Shown here in pieces: positions 42,959 to 56,019 of a stretch of DNA of 64,000 nucleotides (positions are counted from its first letter, which is position 1; each line of letters begins with the position of its first letter). A model generated the notes under the pieces. That model saw only the letters and a list, made by a program, of their open reading frames with translations. It did no database searches and was not told where the DNA came from. Both the position numbers and the translations under genes were made by a program. The DNA is taken from contig JACGWO010000007.1 in NCBI GenBank assembly GCA_034509735.1, positions 1,736,001 to 1,800,000 of the forward strand, read 5' to 3'. This DNA is from Sesamum alatum (Eukaryota; Streptophyta; Magnoliopsida; Lamiales; Pedaliaceae).

Positions 42959-44034
42959 TTCAACGGCGAATGCAAAGCATATATGCATGTGTTAGAAATA
43001 AATGACTTGTTCCTTTTTATAGACTGTATGAGAGATAATTTATGCTTAATTCGGATTTAATTAAGTCCAATTAATCACATTATAAGTGTTAAACCTTATA
43101 TAATTAATTGATTTTAGGTATCTGGAATCAAGGGAAACATACATTTGGATTTTTCTGCTGAATTGTTAAAAGACACTTTACAAAATAGCTACCCCTCTGA
43201 TATGGGATATTATGTGCAAAATAACCCCTAAAAAATATTACCAAATTACCTGATTTTTTTTTATTTTTAAATTGAGCAATTTACTCCCTTAAATGAGTAT
43301 GTATAGCGCACATGCCCCTCCTTCCCTGCTACACACCTGTAGGTAACTAGTGGTAAGGCAGTCAAACTAAGATATGAAGTTTATGGAGACTTAATTTTAT
43401 TTTGAAAGAATGTTGGGTCCTATTAAGAGCATGTGATAAGACTATTGAGCTTTTATCATAAAATGTTAAAATGGTCACTAATTGAGCTTAAGGACCAAAA
43501 TCACTACAATTTTGAATTAGAAAACTAAAATCTCTGCATCCATAGTTAGAGGACACAAATTACCAATCCCTTAGAGATACAGGATCGAAATTGTAATTAA
43601 AAATTAAAACTTGGACTACCGCATCATCAAATTCACTGAAAGCCCAAATTTAGGTGCTGACATGATTGATGACGTGGAATTTTTCGGTCAAATTGGTCGG
43701 ACAGGACTAAAATTATCACAATTTTTAAAGTTACAGAATCAAATTATAAATTTTAATTTGAACAGGACCAAAATTACCACACTCTTACCACACTCTAATT
43801 TATAGGACTAAAATTACATTTTTTCCAAATTACTGTTTTAAAAACTGAAAACTAAAAATTTGATCGGTGGCGCACAAATAGTATATAATGAAACAGACGA
43901 AATTAGGTGATATTTTATATGTCGCCAAAGTTTGATTTATTTATACTTCCAATACTTTATGATTCAAATAATTGTTATAAATCCATTTTTTTTTCTTATG
44001 ATCAATTAAAATTCAGATCAAGTGAGACACAAAC
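42959..44034. other. Upstream DNA of SULT-5psi and a half fold-back element
   Basis: 42960-43160 is the promoter region; TTTTTATAGACT on the minus side is a weak TATA candidate. 43170-43330 is a MITE arm. 43330-43830 is the middle and right arm of the element whose left arm is at 20850-21190. Confidence 0.45.
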
Positions 44035-44800
44035 ACTCCCAATTCCAATTCTGAGCTCGCACGCGTGTGAATCTTCCACACCACAGGTGAGATGATAAAA
44101 GTCTGCATCTAGAATAAACTTAGGGCCTATTTACTTTTTGGGTATGAATTACTTCTTGGGTATTAATTAAGTGTGGATTGATTAAAATATAATTAAAAAT
44201 ACGATAAGAGCAAGTGAGATTGTTTAGTATTTTGTTTACTTGAATATTGATAAGTTGGATTAAATCATTATTCATCTTGACTTTTGTAAATGTGAATAGT
44301 GTTTTTGCATGTGTTGTCACATCACTAAAATTTTTCTGCATGTGTAATTGTCACATTATGACCAATTTTTTGGATGTAATAAAATTAAAATCGAAGGGCA
44401 AAGTAGGTATAAAAAGAAAAAGGATGAAAACATAAAGGGAAACGAAAAAATAATCAAAAGAAGTGGGCCATGGTGATAAAATTATTTGAGGGTGTAGAAG
44501 TGGATTTTAATCCTGCAATTATCACCCCAACATACGGGCCTCCTTCACTAATCAAGGGCTGGGCTAAAAAAAAGTAAACATATTACTAACAAAAATTAGC
44601 CATGATATCATGGCTAATTCTTGCAAATAAAGGAGACCTTAACAAATTAAGTGCGAATGAGTTTTTATCAATCACATTTCAATTGAATATTAAATAATTT
44701 AATTTATTTTTCAATCCCGTGACAAATACGTACGGAAAAAAATGGTTGATGGCCTGTCCAATCAGTCCTTTCTAACTATTTCCCACTCTTTCTTATTTGG
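44035..44800. repeat. Right inverted arm of the SULT-5psi locus
   Basis: 44035-44118 and 44640-44800 are the reverse complement of 41729-41810 and 41140-41310. Together the arms bracket SULT-5psi in a large imperfect inverted repeat. Confidence 0.7.
44123..44638. mobile_element. Harbinger/Tourist-like MITE, 516 bp
   Basis: TTA lies at 44120-44122 and 44639-44641. The left arm of the inverted repeat shows the uninterrupted sequence near 41300-41312, so the borders are read from an empty site. The ends GGGCCTATTTACTTTTTGG and, from the right, GGTCTCCTTTATTTGC are only partly alike. It contains a perfect 24-bp palindrome at 44595-44618. The superfamily call rests on the TTA duplication. Confidence 0.5.
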
Positions 44801-44939
44801 GTGCCCTACCAAGAGTGGGGTTGAAACTCTTATCTCCAACTATATAATTATCTCCCCTCGTACTAGAGCACACATGTTTCTATCTGTTTTTTTCTATCCA
44901 ATTATTTTTGGATGTGTTAACACTGCAAGAAAATGTGAC

Positions 44940-45189
44940 ACTCCATATGTATATATCACATTTATCCCCATATAAGTGTGAAAATATATATAAAAGTGTT
45001 AAATGAGGAATAAAATTAAAATTTTATGTAATTCTTTTGATTAATGTCAGTTTTTTTCGTCCAAACCCTAATGGAAGGGGGTTAGGTGAAAATGGAGAAT
45101 TTCGAAGGGGGTGTACGTGTAATTTCAAATTTTTTTTGGAGGAAAGTGTAATTTAATACTTTTAGAAGGGGTCTAAGTGTAATTAACCC
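44940..45189. mobile_element. Left-truncated copy of the 8793-9254 MITE
   Basis: Matches 9003-9254, ends GTGTAATTAACCC, followed by TAACTTATA (45190-45198), the same target site as the left copy. So it is the duplicated partner of that insertion, with the left half deleted. Confidence 0.75.
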
Positions 45190-45576
45190 TAACTTATATC
45201 ACAAACAAACATACCATTTCGAAATCATGGGAACGAGACAACCTACTTTTCTGCTAAATTATTGCAAAAAAACAAAGGTACTTTTCTGGTTTTATTCAAG
45301 TAGTAGCCCCAGTAACCATGTGAAAATAAAACAGCTTTCTGTTTGTTTTTGCCTATTCGGTTTTTGTTAGAAAAAGGTAAAAGATTTTTTATTAAATTAA
45401 ATTTGTCCGCATCAGATTATTTACTTACCTTACACCATTGATAGTGATGGAGGGAAAAATAAATAAAGAATAAGAAAGGTTGACACTACCTAAAAATTGT
45501 ATATCCATAATTAATATTAAATAATATTTTTTATTATTAAGTGATTAATTAAGTATATATGGTAAGTAGCACGATT

Positions 45577-46100
45577 GTCTCTAATGTATAAAATCTAGAA
45601 GCTAGTCCAAGTTCAAGAGGATAATGTATGAAGCCTCGAAAGGAATCCAAATTCAAGAAGACAGTGGAGCAAAATTCAAGCCCCTCATCAATGCAATAAT
45701 AAATGATAAATCACTATATAAGCTTTACTAGGAGATGGGAAAAGGGAAGGAAGAAAAGGGAGGAAAACAGTGAGACTTATATTATATTGTAATTGCTTAT
45801 ATCATATTTTATTAATTGCACCCCCGATTACTTTTTGTATCATCAAACTGGCACTGTCTGTGGGAATTTTTCAGATTTTCTTTTGAGTTTGAGAAATATG
45901 GTGGAAAATCCTGACAGAAATAATTTGGCACGACAAATTATTTGCAATGAGACTAGATCTAAAACTCGAGACATTGCAATGGCGAAACAAAGTGTGTTAA
46001 ATTTAATGGTATATAAGCTTACGATAGTTTCATTGCAGCAGGTGATATTGCAACTGCCATATTTATTGTTTTTACCTCATGCATGTTACAATATGGTATT
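45577..46100 (+). mobile_element. Possible LTR-retrotransposon 5' remnant
   Basis: A segment unique to the right block with CACTATATAAGC (promoter-like) and TGTATCATC, then ACTGGCACTGTCTGTGGGAA. The last resembles the TGGCGCCGTCTGTGGG sequence that follows the 5' LTR of many plant retrotransposons. A short frame MVENPDRNNLARQ follows and is soon lost. No pol domains and no second LTR were found. Confidence 0.35.
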
Positions 46101-46377
46101 GTAGTTACACTTATAATTTCTTAAAAATATTTCAGCTTGCATGATCAATTATTTCTTCCATAAATAGCTTTTGCATCACAATTTTTTTATGATGGATCCA
46201 AAGATTCTATCGAAATATGACATGTTTCATGGAACACAACAGTACCATTTCAAACCGACGTAAAATGCTGACACTTTGGTAATTATCAATCCAAGATTTT
46301 GTGAAGGCTTATCCTATATTTTAGATCATTTAATTAATTATGCTTTTTATTACAAGCTTTAGAAAAAGATTGTCTAT

Positions 46378-47237
46378 GCTTGTCATATTTCATTGAATTG
46401 CAAGAAATTAAAACTAGAATAATACTCAAAATTTCTATTCCAGTATACTCATTAATTTTCTCTAAACCTTTATATTTATATTTATATTTATATTTATAAC
46501 ATTGGTGCTGCTCAATGTGTGATACTGCATTGTTTGCATTGTGTGTATCATGGTAACATCAAGAGATTAAAAATTTGGACCATTTCTTGATTGATTAATT
46601 AGTGATTTGTGTTGATTAAATATATAATTTTTCTAATTGTAAGTTTATGTTGTATGCGAGAAAATGTCTTGATGATCCTACACACTCAATAAAGGCTGAA
46701 TGAAATTTGACCGTGTGGAAGAGTGCACGAATTTCAGAAGATTCGGTCAAGTTCCTGGTGAATACAAGTTTTCGAAGGAACAAATATTTTTATGGGAATT
46801 AGTAGTAGCAAGAACGGTAAGACAATAAGTTGTATACGAAAAGAGAGCGAGAATGATTCTGTGAAAAAAAGAAAATTGGATATGTGATAGAGAGGTACGA
46901 TGTGATTGTCTAAACAACCTTTGTCTTAATGGGTGCACCAGCATGACAGGACAACACATAATAAAAAAGTTATTTTTTGTTTCGAGGGGGAGATGGTATG
47001 GAGATTGTCCCGACTCCCCCCCTGTGTGCAATGACCGATTTTCGACTTTCTGTTTTCTATACTCTCAGTTAAATATTTTAAAAAGTCAACACTTGGCGAT
47101 TTTAACATGCATTTGTTAATATGACAATAATTAAAAAGAGAAAAGAAAATAGGCATATTGTGTAAATTGTTCGTCATAACAAACACGCCCCCAAATAGAG
47201 AGTAATAAACTAAATAAAAATTAAAAATACTTATAAA
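46378..47237. other. Shared block DNA, no gene
   Basis: Matches 11283-11989 and 13707-14035, joined directly, so it lacks the 1.7-kb fold-back element of the left block. Confidence 0.6.
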
Positions 47238-47605
47238 GACTTCCTTGAGGCGAATAAAAGAAATGCCCCGAAACTGAATGACAAATCAACTTCCTTGAGG
47301 CGTACAAAAAAAATGCCGCAAAGCTATAAACAGTCAGGCTTTCTTGAGGCGTACAAAAGAATCGTCCCAAAGCCGATGACAAACAAAGCTTCTTTGAGAC
47401 ATATAAAAGAAAATGCCCCAAAGCTAATAAACAGTCAAGCTTCCTTGGAGCGTATAAAAGAATCGTGTAGAAGCTAATGCCAAACAAAGCTTCCTGGAGG
47501 TGTACAAAAAAAACGCCTCGAAGCTAATAAACAGACAGGTTTCCTTGAAGCATACAAAAGAATCGCTCTAAAACCGATGACAAAGGCTTCCTTGAGGCTT
47601 CCTTA
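47238..47605. repeat. 50-bp tandem repeat, about 8 units (right copy)
   Basis: Same array as 14036-14400, unit by unit, with point differences; the alternation of two unit types is conserved. Confidence 0.85.
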
Positions 47606-48506
47606 GGGTTGTCATGGGGTAAATGAAGATTTATTTTAGGAAAAGGCTAAGCTCTTTAATTTACTATTTTTTAGAGGGATAAATTGTATTTTTGGTCCCA
47701 TATCTTAAGGCCTGCAATAAAAACCGATTGAATTTGATTTTGCAAAGTTTCAACAAGAACTCATCATCTAAATGGGAATTCAAAACATTCGGTGTGGTAT
47801 CCATAGATTTGTTGTCGCACACACCCACCACTCTCAGCATCACCCCCTGCAACATTAGCAACCCAAGAACGGAAGTTGGATTGAAGAAACTCCACAACCA
47901 CAGTCTCAAACAATTGAAGAAACTCCTTCAGTCCGCCGCATTTAATCCACGTTTTGTTCTTCAATTACATTGATTTGCTCGTGAATTTGTATGGGTTTCA
48001 TTTTAGGGTTTTTAATTTTGGGAGAAAAGCACGCTAAGGAATGAGAAAAGAAACATAGTGGCTGATTCAAGTCAACGGTGAACCACGCATGATTCTCACA
48101 TGTTCAATTTCCCCTCGAAAACCAGCCCTTTAACGGCCAAGTGTGTCGCACGTGATTTCTCCATTATCTATTTGATAGAACATGCTCTTTGGGACTGTAA
48201 TTGAGAAAATTGTGAAATTGTGGGATGCAATGTGAGAAAAACGTAACAAATTAGACTAAATTAAAAAATATCCTAAAATATAGGACCAAAAATGCAATTT
48301 TCCCTTCTTAGAGCAACGGCACAAAAAAAAAAATGCAAAATGTTACTCTTTTAACTCTAATATAAGATTTCGAGCTAAATCCAAAATCGAATTATCAAAG
48401 TCTCGCTATAAAATAATATTTGATTTTTAATACACATAAAAAGAGCAGACATGGCGTGTGAATTACATCACCCACTATAAAGGGTTATTTTGCTTCATTT
48501 TAAAAA
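47606..48506. other. Shared block DNA, unidentified fragment
   Basis: Matches 14401-15075 and then 17067-17100 directly, so it lacks the PMD-carrying element. The 47692-47973 stretch has open frames on both strands; I recognise no protein family. Confidence 0.4.
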
Positions 48507-48869
48507 GGGTTAAACGCTATTTTAGTCCTATAAGAGTAGGTCATTATTTTTTTGGTAGCACAATTTAGACAAGTGATTATTTCAGTCCCATAAAATACAA
48601 TTATAGGTATTTTTAGTTCCAAGTTAATGAGTGTGTGCATAATTTATAGTTTTTTTACTCCTATAAAACACGAATTTAGGTATTTTTAGTCCACAATTTT
48701 AGGTATTTTTAACCACAAGTTGAGATACATGTGCAAACCACATGACTTTTGGGACTAAAAGTACCTAAATTCGTATTTTATGGAATTGAAATAGTCACCT
48801 GCCTAAATTGTGGTACCAAAAAAAAATAATAATAACCTAATTTTATGGGACTAAAAAGGCATTTTGCCC
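48507..48869. mobile_element. Old MITE shared by both blocks (right copy)
   Basis: Starts GGGTTAAACGCTATTTTAG and ends GGCATTTTGCCC; partner of 17101-17465. Confidence 0.6.
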
Positions 48870-48972
48870 TTTTTAAAAATATTGGGAGACTTTTGCTTTT
48901 GTTGTTTTTTTTTTTTTTTTTTTTTTTTTTGCCCTTTCCCCAGGGTTCATTGTGCACATGATATCCTATATA

Positions 48973-49447
48973 GGGTTAATTGCAATTTCCATCCTGTAAT
49001 TATAGGCATTTGGCATTTTGGTCCATTAAGTTACTAGGGTAGCAAAATAGTCCTTTAACTTTTTAATTTTCGTCCTCTGGTCGCCGGATTTTTTAAAACT
49101 CGCCGGAATAATAGCACGCGATTCACACGTGAGGCTTTAAACTCGTCGGAAGAAGGGGCAATGCCTGAATGTGGTATCACAGAAAAAGATCAATCTAATC
49201 GCGTGCCGTTATTCAAGCAAGTTTTAAAAAATCCAGCGACCATAGGACGAAAATGGCGAAAATTGAAAAGCTAAAGGACTATTTTGCTACCCTAGAAACT
49301 TAAAGGACCAAAATGCCAAATACCTATAATTACAGGACGGAAAGTGCAATTAACTGAAAAATTAAAGGACTATTTTGCTACCCTAGAAACTTAAAGGACC
49401 AAAACGCCAAATATCTATAATTACAGGATGCAAATTGCAATTAACCC
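48973..49447. mobile_element. Mutator-like MITE with 9-bp TSD and empty site, 475 bp
   Basis: TSD TCCTATATA is perfect at 48964-48972 and 49448-49456. The empty site is at about 17544-17552 in the left block. The ends are GGGTTAATTGCAATTTCC and, from the right, GGGTTAATTGCAATTTGC. The right arm is partly duplicated (CTATTTTGCTACCCTAGAAA occurs near 49280 and 49371). Confidence 0.85.
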
Positions 49448-49456
49448 TCCTATATA

Positions 49457-50071
49457 TATCACAGGTGATCTCGTGCTTTTTTCCTTAGCAAAAGAAGATA
49501 TATGTATTTATTTAAAGGGTCAATATATAATTTATCATAATATTTACTGGGAGTTGATACCATTACAAATTATGTATATTCCAGCTCTCTTTTAATTTTA
49601 TATTATATTATGACCATCGTTTGGGCTTGGTATTCTAATTATATAGAAACTAGTCATTGTGACACGTCGTTTCTGTGTGTATATTATAATAAATATTCTT
49701 TCCCGTTTTAAAATGTATATTATTATGAATAAAGTAACATACATAAATAATACATTACATTAAAGAAAAAAGAAAAAATATAAATTTATTAGTTAATATA
49801 AAATTTGAAAATTGAATAAGTTAGTTATATTATCGGTTGAATGACATCTTTGACTTCACAAAATAATGGTGTTGTAGGATCATTAACCGCCGTTTGTGAG
49901 TGTGAATGGCCTATCCTTTTTATATTAGTATAGACAGATAAAAATTACATAAGGGATTTTTTTATGGTGTAAGTAACCGCTCTTTATGAGTAAAAATATA
50001 ATTTTATTTATATTAATATAGATAAATAAAAATATATAAGAGATCATTTTGATAATTGAAAAAATGATATT
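49457..50071. other. Ghost SULT promoter and Helitron-like ends (right copy)
   Basis: Counterpart of 17553-18155. The Helitron-like end (TTATATTAGTATAGAC) is at about 49920-49935. Confidence 0.45.
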
Positions 50072-50982
50072 CACTACAAAAAAATACGGGAATAGGAACG
50101 GTAAGGTATGACCATTCCAGTTACCGTTCCACGTAGGAACGGTTGTAGGAACTGTTGTGGAACGATAAACCGTTGATGACGTCAGAGCCGTGCTAATTAT
50201 AATACAAATTAATAGGAACGGTCGGACCGTTCCTATTAGAGTGCCAAAAATAGCGTGGCAATTTGTACACATATAACCGTTCCTAAAGGGGACCTGATAT
50301 ATTTTGGACCTCAATTTGGAACACATGTGTGAGATTTGGAACGGTAGGCCGACTGGGAACACTGACCGTTACTGTATGTGTTCCAAAGACCGTGTTAATA
50401 TTGAACTGGTTGGCTGACCGTTCCAATATGTAGTCCTACAGGAGACCCTTTTACGCCTTGGGAAAAAATGTGATGCAATTACCGTTCCAAATTACGGGTA
50501 TATAGTAAGTGAAACTGTGTTACAAGTACCGGTCCAAAATGTACTCCAAGTAGGAACGGTCTGTTTTTGTTGTGCCTGATACCGTTCCTAATATGTGCTA
50601 ACGACTATATTACAACGGTAACTTTACCATTCCTGTTACCTTTCCTGAGACCGTTCGTAAAGCTGGAACAACGGCTATATTTTAACGGCTAGTTTTGTGT
50701 TCCAAATAGTATTCCAATGACCGTTCCAATTATTTCTATATATATGTCCCCCTTCTTTGTCATTGTTCTTATACTTACTCTCCAACTCATTTTGTATTTG
50801 TAACTCCCCTCAATTATTCTTTATACGAAAAATCGAACATATCAACTACCGAGCACGAATTTTGGATTGATATTGATAGGTGTTTTGCTCAGGTAAGTAT
50901 GCAAAATTATGTTATTTTTGCATATATATATAATTTACTGTCGTCATTTAATTGTTGTTGTGAATTATACGTAGGACCAATC

Positions 50983-53251
50983 ATGTTAAGACATTTGAGG
51001 AAATGGATGTATGATCGAGATATCCTGGATGTGACGCTGGAGTTTGAGGATAGTGTTACAACATTTTTAGAATGGGCCCAGTCTCAGCGTGCATATATGG
51101 ACGGGGACAAGATTAAGTGTCCCTGCCGGAAGTGCAAAAACGAACGGTTCAAAACACCAGACGAGGTAAATTTTGATTTGTGTATGAAAGGGTTTATGCC
51201 AGAGTATTACAATGGGACTTCGCATGGTGAGAAGAGGGTGCAGGAATACTTTGAAGCATTGACAGCTCCCCCTGTGCAGCATCAGCAAACGTCACCCGTT
51301 CAGGAGGAGGGTAGTTCGCATTGGGGTGATGCGGCTCAGATGGATTGAGCGCAGAGGATGATATTCGATGCCGTCGGGCCGTCATTCTGGTCTTCGTACA
51401 ACCAGGAAGGACCGACTGATGATGGTACTCGGTATTGTCCATCTGATGTGGGTCCTAGTTCATATTATGATTCGGGGCCCTATGATTATGTGTCTGGCTT
51501 GTCAGATCGTTTTTTTGATGTAGTTCATGCTGCGGACCAACCTTTGTGGAATGGCTGCACCACCTCTCAGTTGGCGTCAATTGCTTCTTTGGTGAATATC
51601 AAGGCCGAAGGGGGTTTTTTCGAGCATACATATGATCGGTTATGCCAGTGGGCTGATACTGTAATGCCCCGCGATCACACTTTCCCCGCCGATTATTACA
51701 ATACGAAGAAATTGATAAGAGAATTGGGTTTACCAGTTCAGAAGATTGATGCTTGCAAAAACGGTTGCATGTTGTACTGGAAGGACGATATTGATTTGGA
51801 ATATTGCAAGTTCTGTGGAGATGCTAGGTACAAGCCCACCAGGGACAGAAATCCTAAACGCAAGAAGTCCCCGTATGCCATTCTTAGGTATCTACCGATT
51901 ATCCTTCGGCTGCAGAGGTTGTATGCATCGGAGGTCACAGCAGAGCATATGACTTGGCATGCGAGCCATCAGATGGAGGAAGGATCCATGTGTCATCCGT
52001 CGGATGTAGAGGCTTGGAAGCATTTTGACCGGACGTATCCTGATTTTGCAGCTGAACCGAGGAATGTTAGACTTGGGTTGTGCACGGATGAGTTTGCACC
52101 GCACGGTCAGTATGGTAAAACTTACTCATGTTGGCCCGTGATACTTACACCGTACAATCTCCCACCGGGAATGTGCATGAAGTTTGAGTATATGTTCCTA
52201 ACGATAGTGATCCCTGGCCCATCGAATCCCAAACGTCTTATCGGTGTCTACTTGGAGCCGTTGATCGAGGAGTTGCAGAATTTATGGTGGATGTACCCAT
52301 TTGAAAGGTAATTAAATAATTAATACTGTTAAATATATACTTATTATTTGCATTTTAATAAATTGTCATATGAATAGATTCCTACGCGATTTGAAGAAAA
52401 AGGTGAAAAACAAAGCACACATCGAGGCGTCAATTGTAGAGGCTTATATTGTCGAAGAAATCGGACTTTTCTCCTCGCACTACTTCGAACCGCACATTCT
52501 ATGCAAGCGAAACAGATCCGGTCGGAACGATGATCTCACGAGCAACGACGATCGAATTGTTCGGTCCATTTTCAATTACCCAGGCCGAGCAAGTCGAGCC
52601 TCGAAGAAGAGATGGCTGAGCGGGGAGGAACTTCATGCTATCGAGACATACGTCTTGTGTAATTGTGAAGTAGTTGCACCGTACTACGAGTAAGTGTCTT
52701 ATACAAACGTAATTATCTCGTACGAATCATTTTAATTTCAATTACATGTATATTTATAACTATCAGTTTTACTATAACAGGTCATTCCTGAATGAATGTT
52801 CGAGCAACACAATTCGGAGGACCCGATAATTGATCAACTAGTGGTGACACAATTCAAGGATTGGTTCAAGGCCCGTGTAAGTATCATCAATTTGTTGTAA
52901 TTACCGCGATATGCTCATGAATTTATAATCAATTATTTCAATTGCTATATATATCATTAATTGCAGGTGAAACCCGAATTGAATCACACAAACGAGGATT
53001 TGTTGAAGCTGCATTATTGGGGGCCAAGTTGCATTATCGCGATGGACCGAGGTCGCCTATCAGATGGATGAAGTCGTACCTTTAATCCAGATGTTGTAAT
53101 AGATAACCAAACATTTGAACTGCATGACCCAACGAGAATACAATTGGTCGTTGATCATGGAGCAGGGCCATCGTGCTCGCCAGACAGTGAATCCAAAGAT
53201 GAAGATGAAGATAGCTTTGACGAGGCTGAGTCCGATGAAGAGACTTTATGA
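50983..53251 (+). pseudogene. TNP2 transposase of CACTA-B, internally deleted
   Basis: Start MLRHLRKWMYDRDILD follows a 5'-UTR intron (about 50893-50973). The N-terminal transposase-associated domain with KCPCRKCKNERF is intact. An in-frame TGA lies near 51346, then a long open stretch (51358-52307) covers the beginning of the TNP2 domain to EPLIEELQNLW. There it jumps straight into MYPFERFLRDLKKKVKNKA, the start of the C-terminal DUF4218-like region, so the catalytic core is deleted. Introns at 52308-52377, 52690-52780 and 52877-52966 have GT/AG borders. A 1-bp loss near 52802 and a TGA near 53068 further break the 3' exons. The tail is acidic (DSESKDEDEDSFDEAESDEE), stop at 53249-53251. Confidence 0.9.
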
Positions 53252-53337
53252 ATTTTCCAATTCAAGAATTTCTGTAATTTTTTATCACAGTTATTATTAA
53301 AATTGTATTTGATAGATATATTTTGATTATCAAGACC

Positions 53338-53720
53338 GTTGCTATTTGAGGTACAATATTTCAAATATGACGGGTAATTAAAAAAAATGAGGGAAATTTG
53401 AATTAGGAACGGTCCAAATATATACTTACCGTTCCTATTTGAGGTACAATATTTCAAATATGGCGGCTAACTAAAAAAAAATGAGGGAAAATTGAATTAG
53501 GAACGGTACAAATATATACTTACCGTTCCTATTTGAGGTACAATATTTCAAATATGGCGGCTAATTAAAAAAAATGAGGGAAAATTGAATTAGGAACGGT
53601 ACAAATTTATCAGGACCGTTCCTATTTGAGGTACAATAATTCAAATATGGCGCCTAATTAAAAAAATATGGGAAATTTGAATTAGGAACGGTACGTGAAA
53701 ACCTACTACCGTTCCTAACT
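53338..53720 (+). repeat. 93-bp tandem repeat array (4 units) with paired TNP1-type sites
   Basis: TATTTGAGGTACAATA recurs at 53343, 53436, 53530 and 53623. Each unit carries TTAGGAACGGT and, about 15 bp later, ACCGTTCCTA as an inverted pair. It lies right after the TNP2 stop, in the interior of the element and not in a subterminal region. Confidence 0.85.
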
Positions 53721-55206
53721 GTAGCCGAATATTTCATTTTGGTGCCCAATGAAAAATTGGTGGGAAATTCAACTATTGGAACGGTAAGTCTACACATGAC
53801 CGTTCCAGATTATAATAGGAACGGTAACTATGTGAGTGCATTAAAACGACATCGTTCTTTATAATAGGAACAGTATTGGGAACACTGTGTCTATTAGGTA
53901 ACCGTTCCTAGTTGTACAACTCCAACCAATTTGTCCGATATCTCAACATCCGTCAGCCGGATCGACACCATTTTTTAACACGTACAAGGTTATGGATATG
54001 AATTAATGTCCAACGGTCGAATTTCCAATCAGTAACTTGGATTTAAGGATGCATCTGTTTTTGGTACGATGAATACTGACCGGATACGATAACTCGAGAT
54101 CCGCACACCGAAATATTTCAAAACGACATATAATGTATTCTTTTGTGTGTTATATCATATCTAACGGTCTGATTGGAATTTTGACAGTCTGATTATGCCG
54201 TGCAGTACAACAATATAGGATGCTAGTTACATCTGTGAAATACTAACAAACATAAATATACAAAAATAGTTCATATTGTGAACGTGTGTGTCTATTTTTT
54301 GGAAATTATTACAGATTTTTTAAATCTTTAAACATCCAATTGTATACGTTTATTTAATAAAATAAGTGTTCAAAACGTATTTTTCTTAATTTATATTTAT
54401 TATCTAAGAAAATAGCAAAAAAATTGTAATACATATAGGAATGGTACAGTGTAGAAATAGGAACGGTAACTATGTACAGGTAAAGAAACGACGTCGTTTT
54501 TTCAATTTAGGAACGGTACCTGTAACACTAGGCATATTACACGACCGTTCCTAGTAAGTTTATTATAAGTAATATGTAGTCAAACGTCGTCGTTTTAAAA
54601 GCAAAATGACGTCGTTTTCCAACTCCTTCCCCCCCACAGCCCCGTCGTCATGACCCCCGTCGTCAGTCGCCGCTGCAAGCTGCCGCTATCCCTCCGCCGT
54701 CGTCGTACCAAGTAGGGTTTCCAAAAACCCTACTTTTATTTTTCTTTTTTCTATTTTTATTTTCTGAAAATGCATGTAAGAATTATGTTGTAATATTTGT
54801 AATTTTATGATGTAATTTCTATAAATTTTGAATAGTTATGGAATTTTCTGTAATTTCTGTTTAGTTAGGTGAGTAATCTGTGATTTTTGAATAGCTAGGG
54901 GAGTAATCTGTAATTTTTGAATAGTTAGAGAATTTTCTGTAATTTTCTGGTAATTTTCTGTAGGATTACTGATATTATATTGTAATTTTGTGTAAATTTT
55001 CTTGAAAATCTGGAATATGTGCTATTATTTCCTATAATTTTGTAACTGTGTAATTTATGTAATTATGTAATTTTTTTAATTGAGTAATTTTTGTGAATGT
55101 AGTGTAATTTATTAATTTTCTGTAATTGTGGGTAATTTATGGTAATTTTGTGGTTAATTTTTTGAATTTTAATCAAATTTATGTAAATATGATGGAATAT
55201 AGGATA
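53721..55206. other. CACTA-B interior between TNP2 and TNP1
   Basis: Further AGGAACGGT sites up to about 54560, then a GC-rich stretch (54600-54720) with repeated CGTCGT words that may be the promoter or leader of the TNP1 gene. 54770-55200 is T-rich with many CTGTAATTT words. No other gene. Confidence 0.5.
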
Positions 55207-55870
55207 TTATTTCTGTAATTTGGGTATATTTCTGTAAATCTGAAAATTCGGAAAATATGAAAATTTGAATTTTTTTAAACTTCTGAAATTTTGTACTTTT
55301 TTTAATAATCTGGAAATTTGAATTTTATAAAAATCTGAATTTTTGAATTTTTTAATTTTCTGGAAATTTGAATTTTTTAAAAATCTGGAAATTTGATTGT
55401 TTTTCAAAATCGGGAAATTTGAATTTTTTCAAAATCTGGAATTTTGAATTTTTTAAAAATCTGGAAATTCGAATTTTTTTAAAATTCTGGAAATTTGAAA
55501 TTTTTAAAAATCTGAAAATTTGAATTTTTTAAAATTTTGAAAATTTGAATTTTTTTTAAATTCTGGAAATTTGAATTTTTTAAAAATCTGGAAATTTGAA
55601 TTTTTTTAAAATTCTGGAAATTTGAATTTTTTAAAAATCTGGAACCTTGAATTTTTTGAAATCTGGAAATTTGAATTTTTTTAAAAATCTGGAATTTTTA
55701 ATTTTATAAAAATCTGGAAATTTAAAATATTTAAAATTTGGAATTTTTAGTTTTTTAAAAATCTGGAAGTTTTAATTTTTATAAAAATCTGGAAATTTAA
55801 AATATTTAAAATTTGGAATTTTTAGTTTTTTAAAAATCTAGAAGTTTGAATTTTTTAAAAAATTCAATAA
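55207..55870. repeat. T/A-rich minisatellite, ~25-30 bp unit
   Basis: Repeats of TCTGGAAATTTGAATTTTTT type recur more than twenty times with length variation in the T and A runs. It lies in the region preceding TNP1. Confidence 0.8.
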
Positions 55871-56019
55871 TTAAAAATATGATAATTTGAAGGAATCAGT
55901 GCAATTTTAGGGTAAAATTATGGTATTTAGTTTGCATATATATATATATATATATATTAAATAAATTAGAAAATCGTCATTATTGAAATAAACTGATACT
56001 TATGTGTATTTTTTAGATA

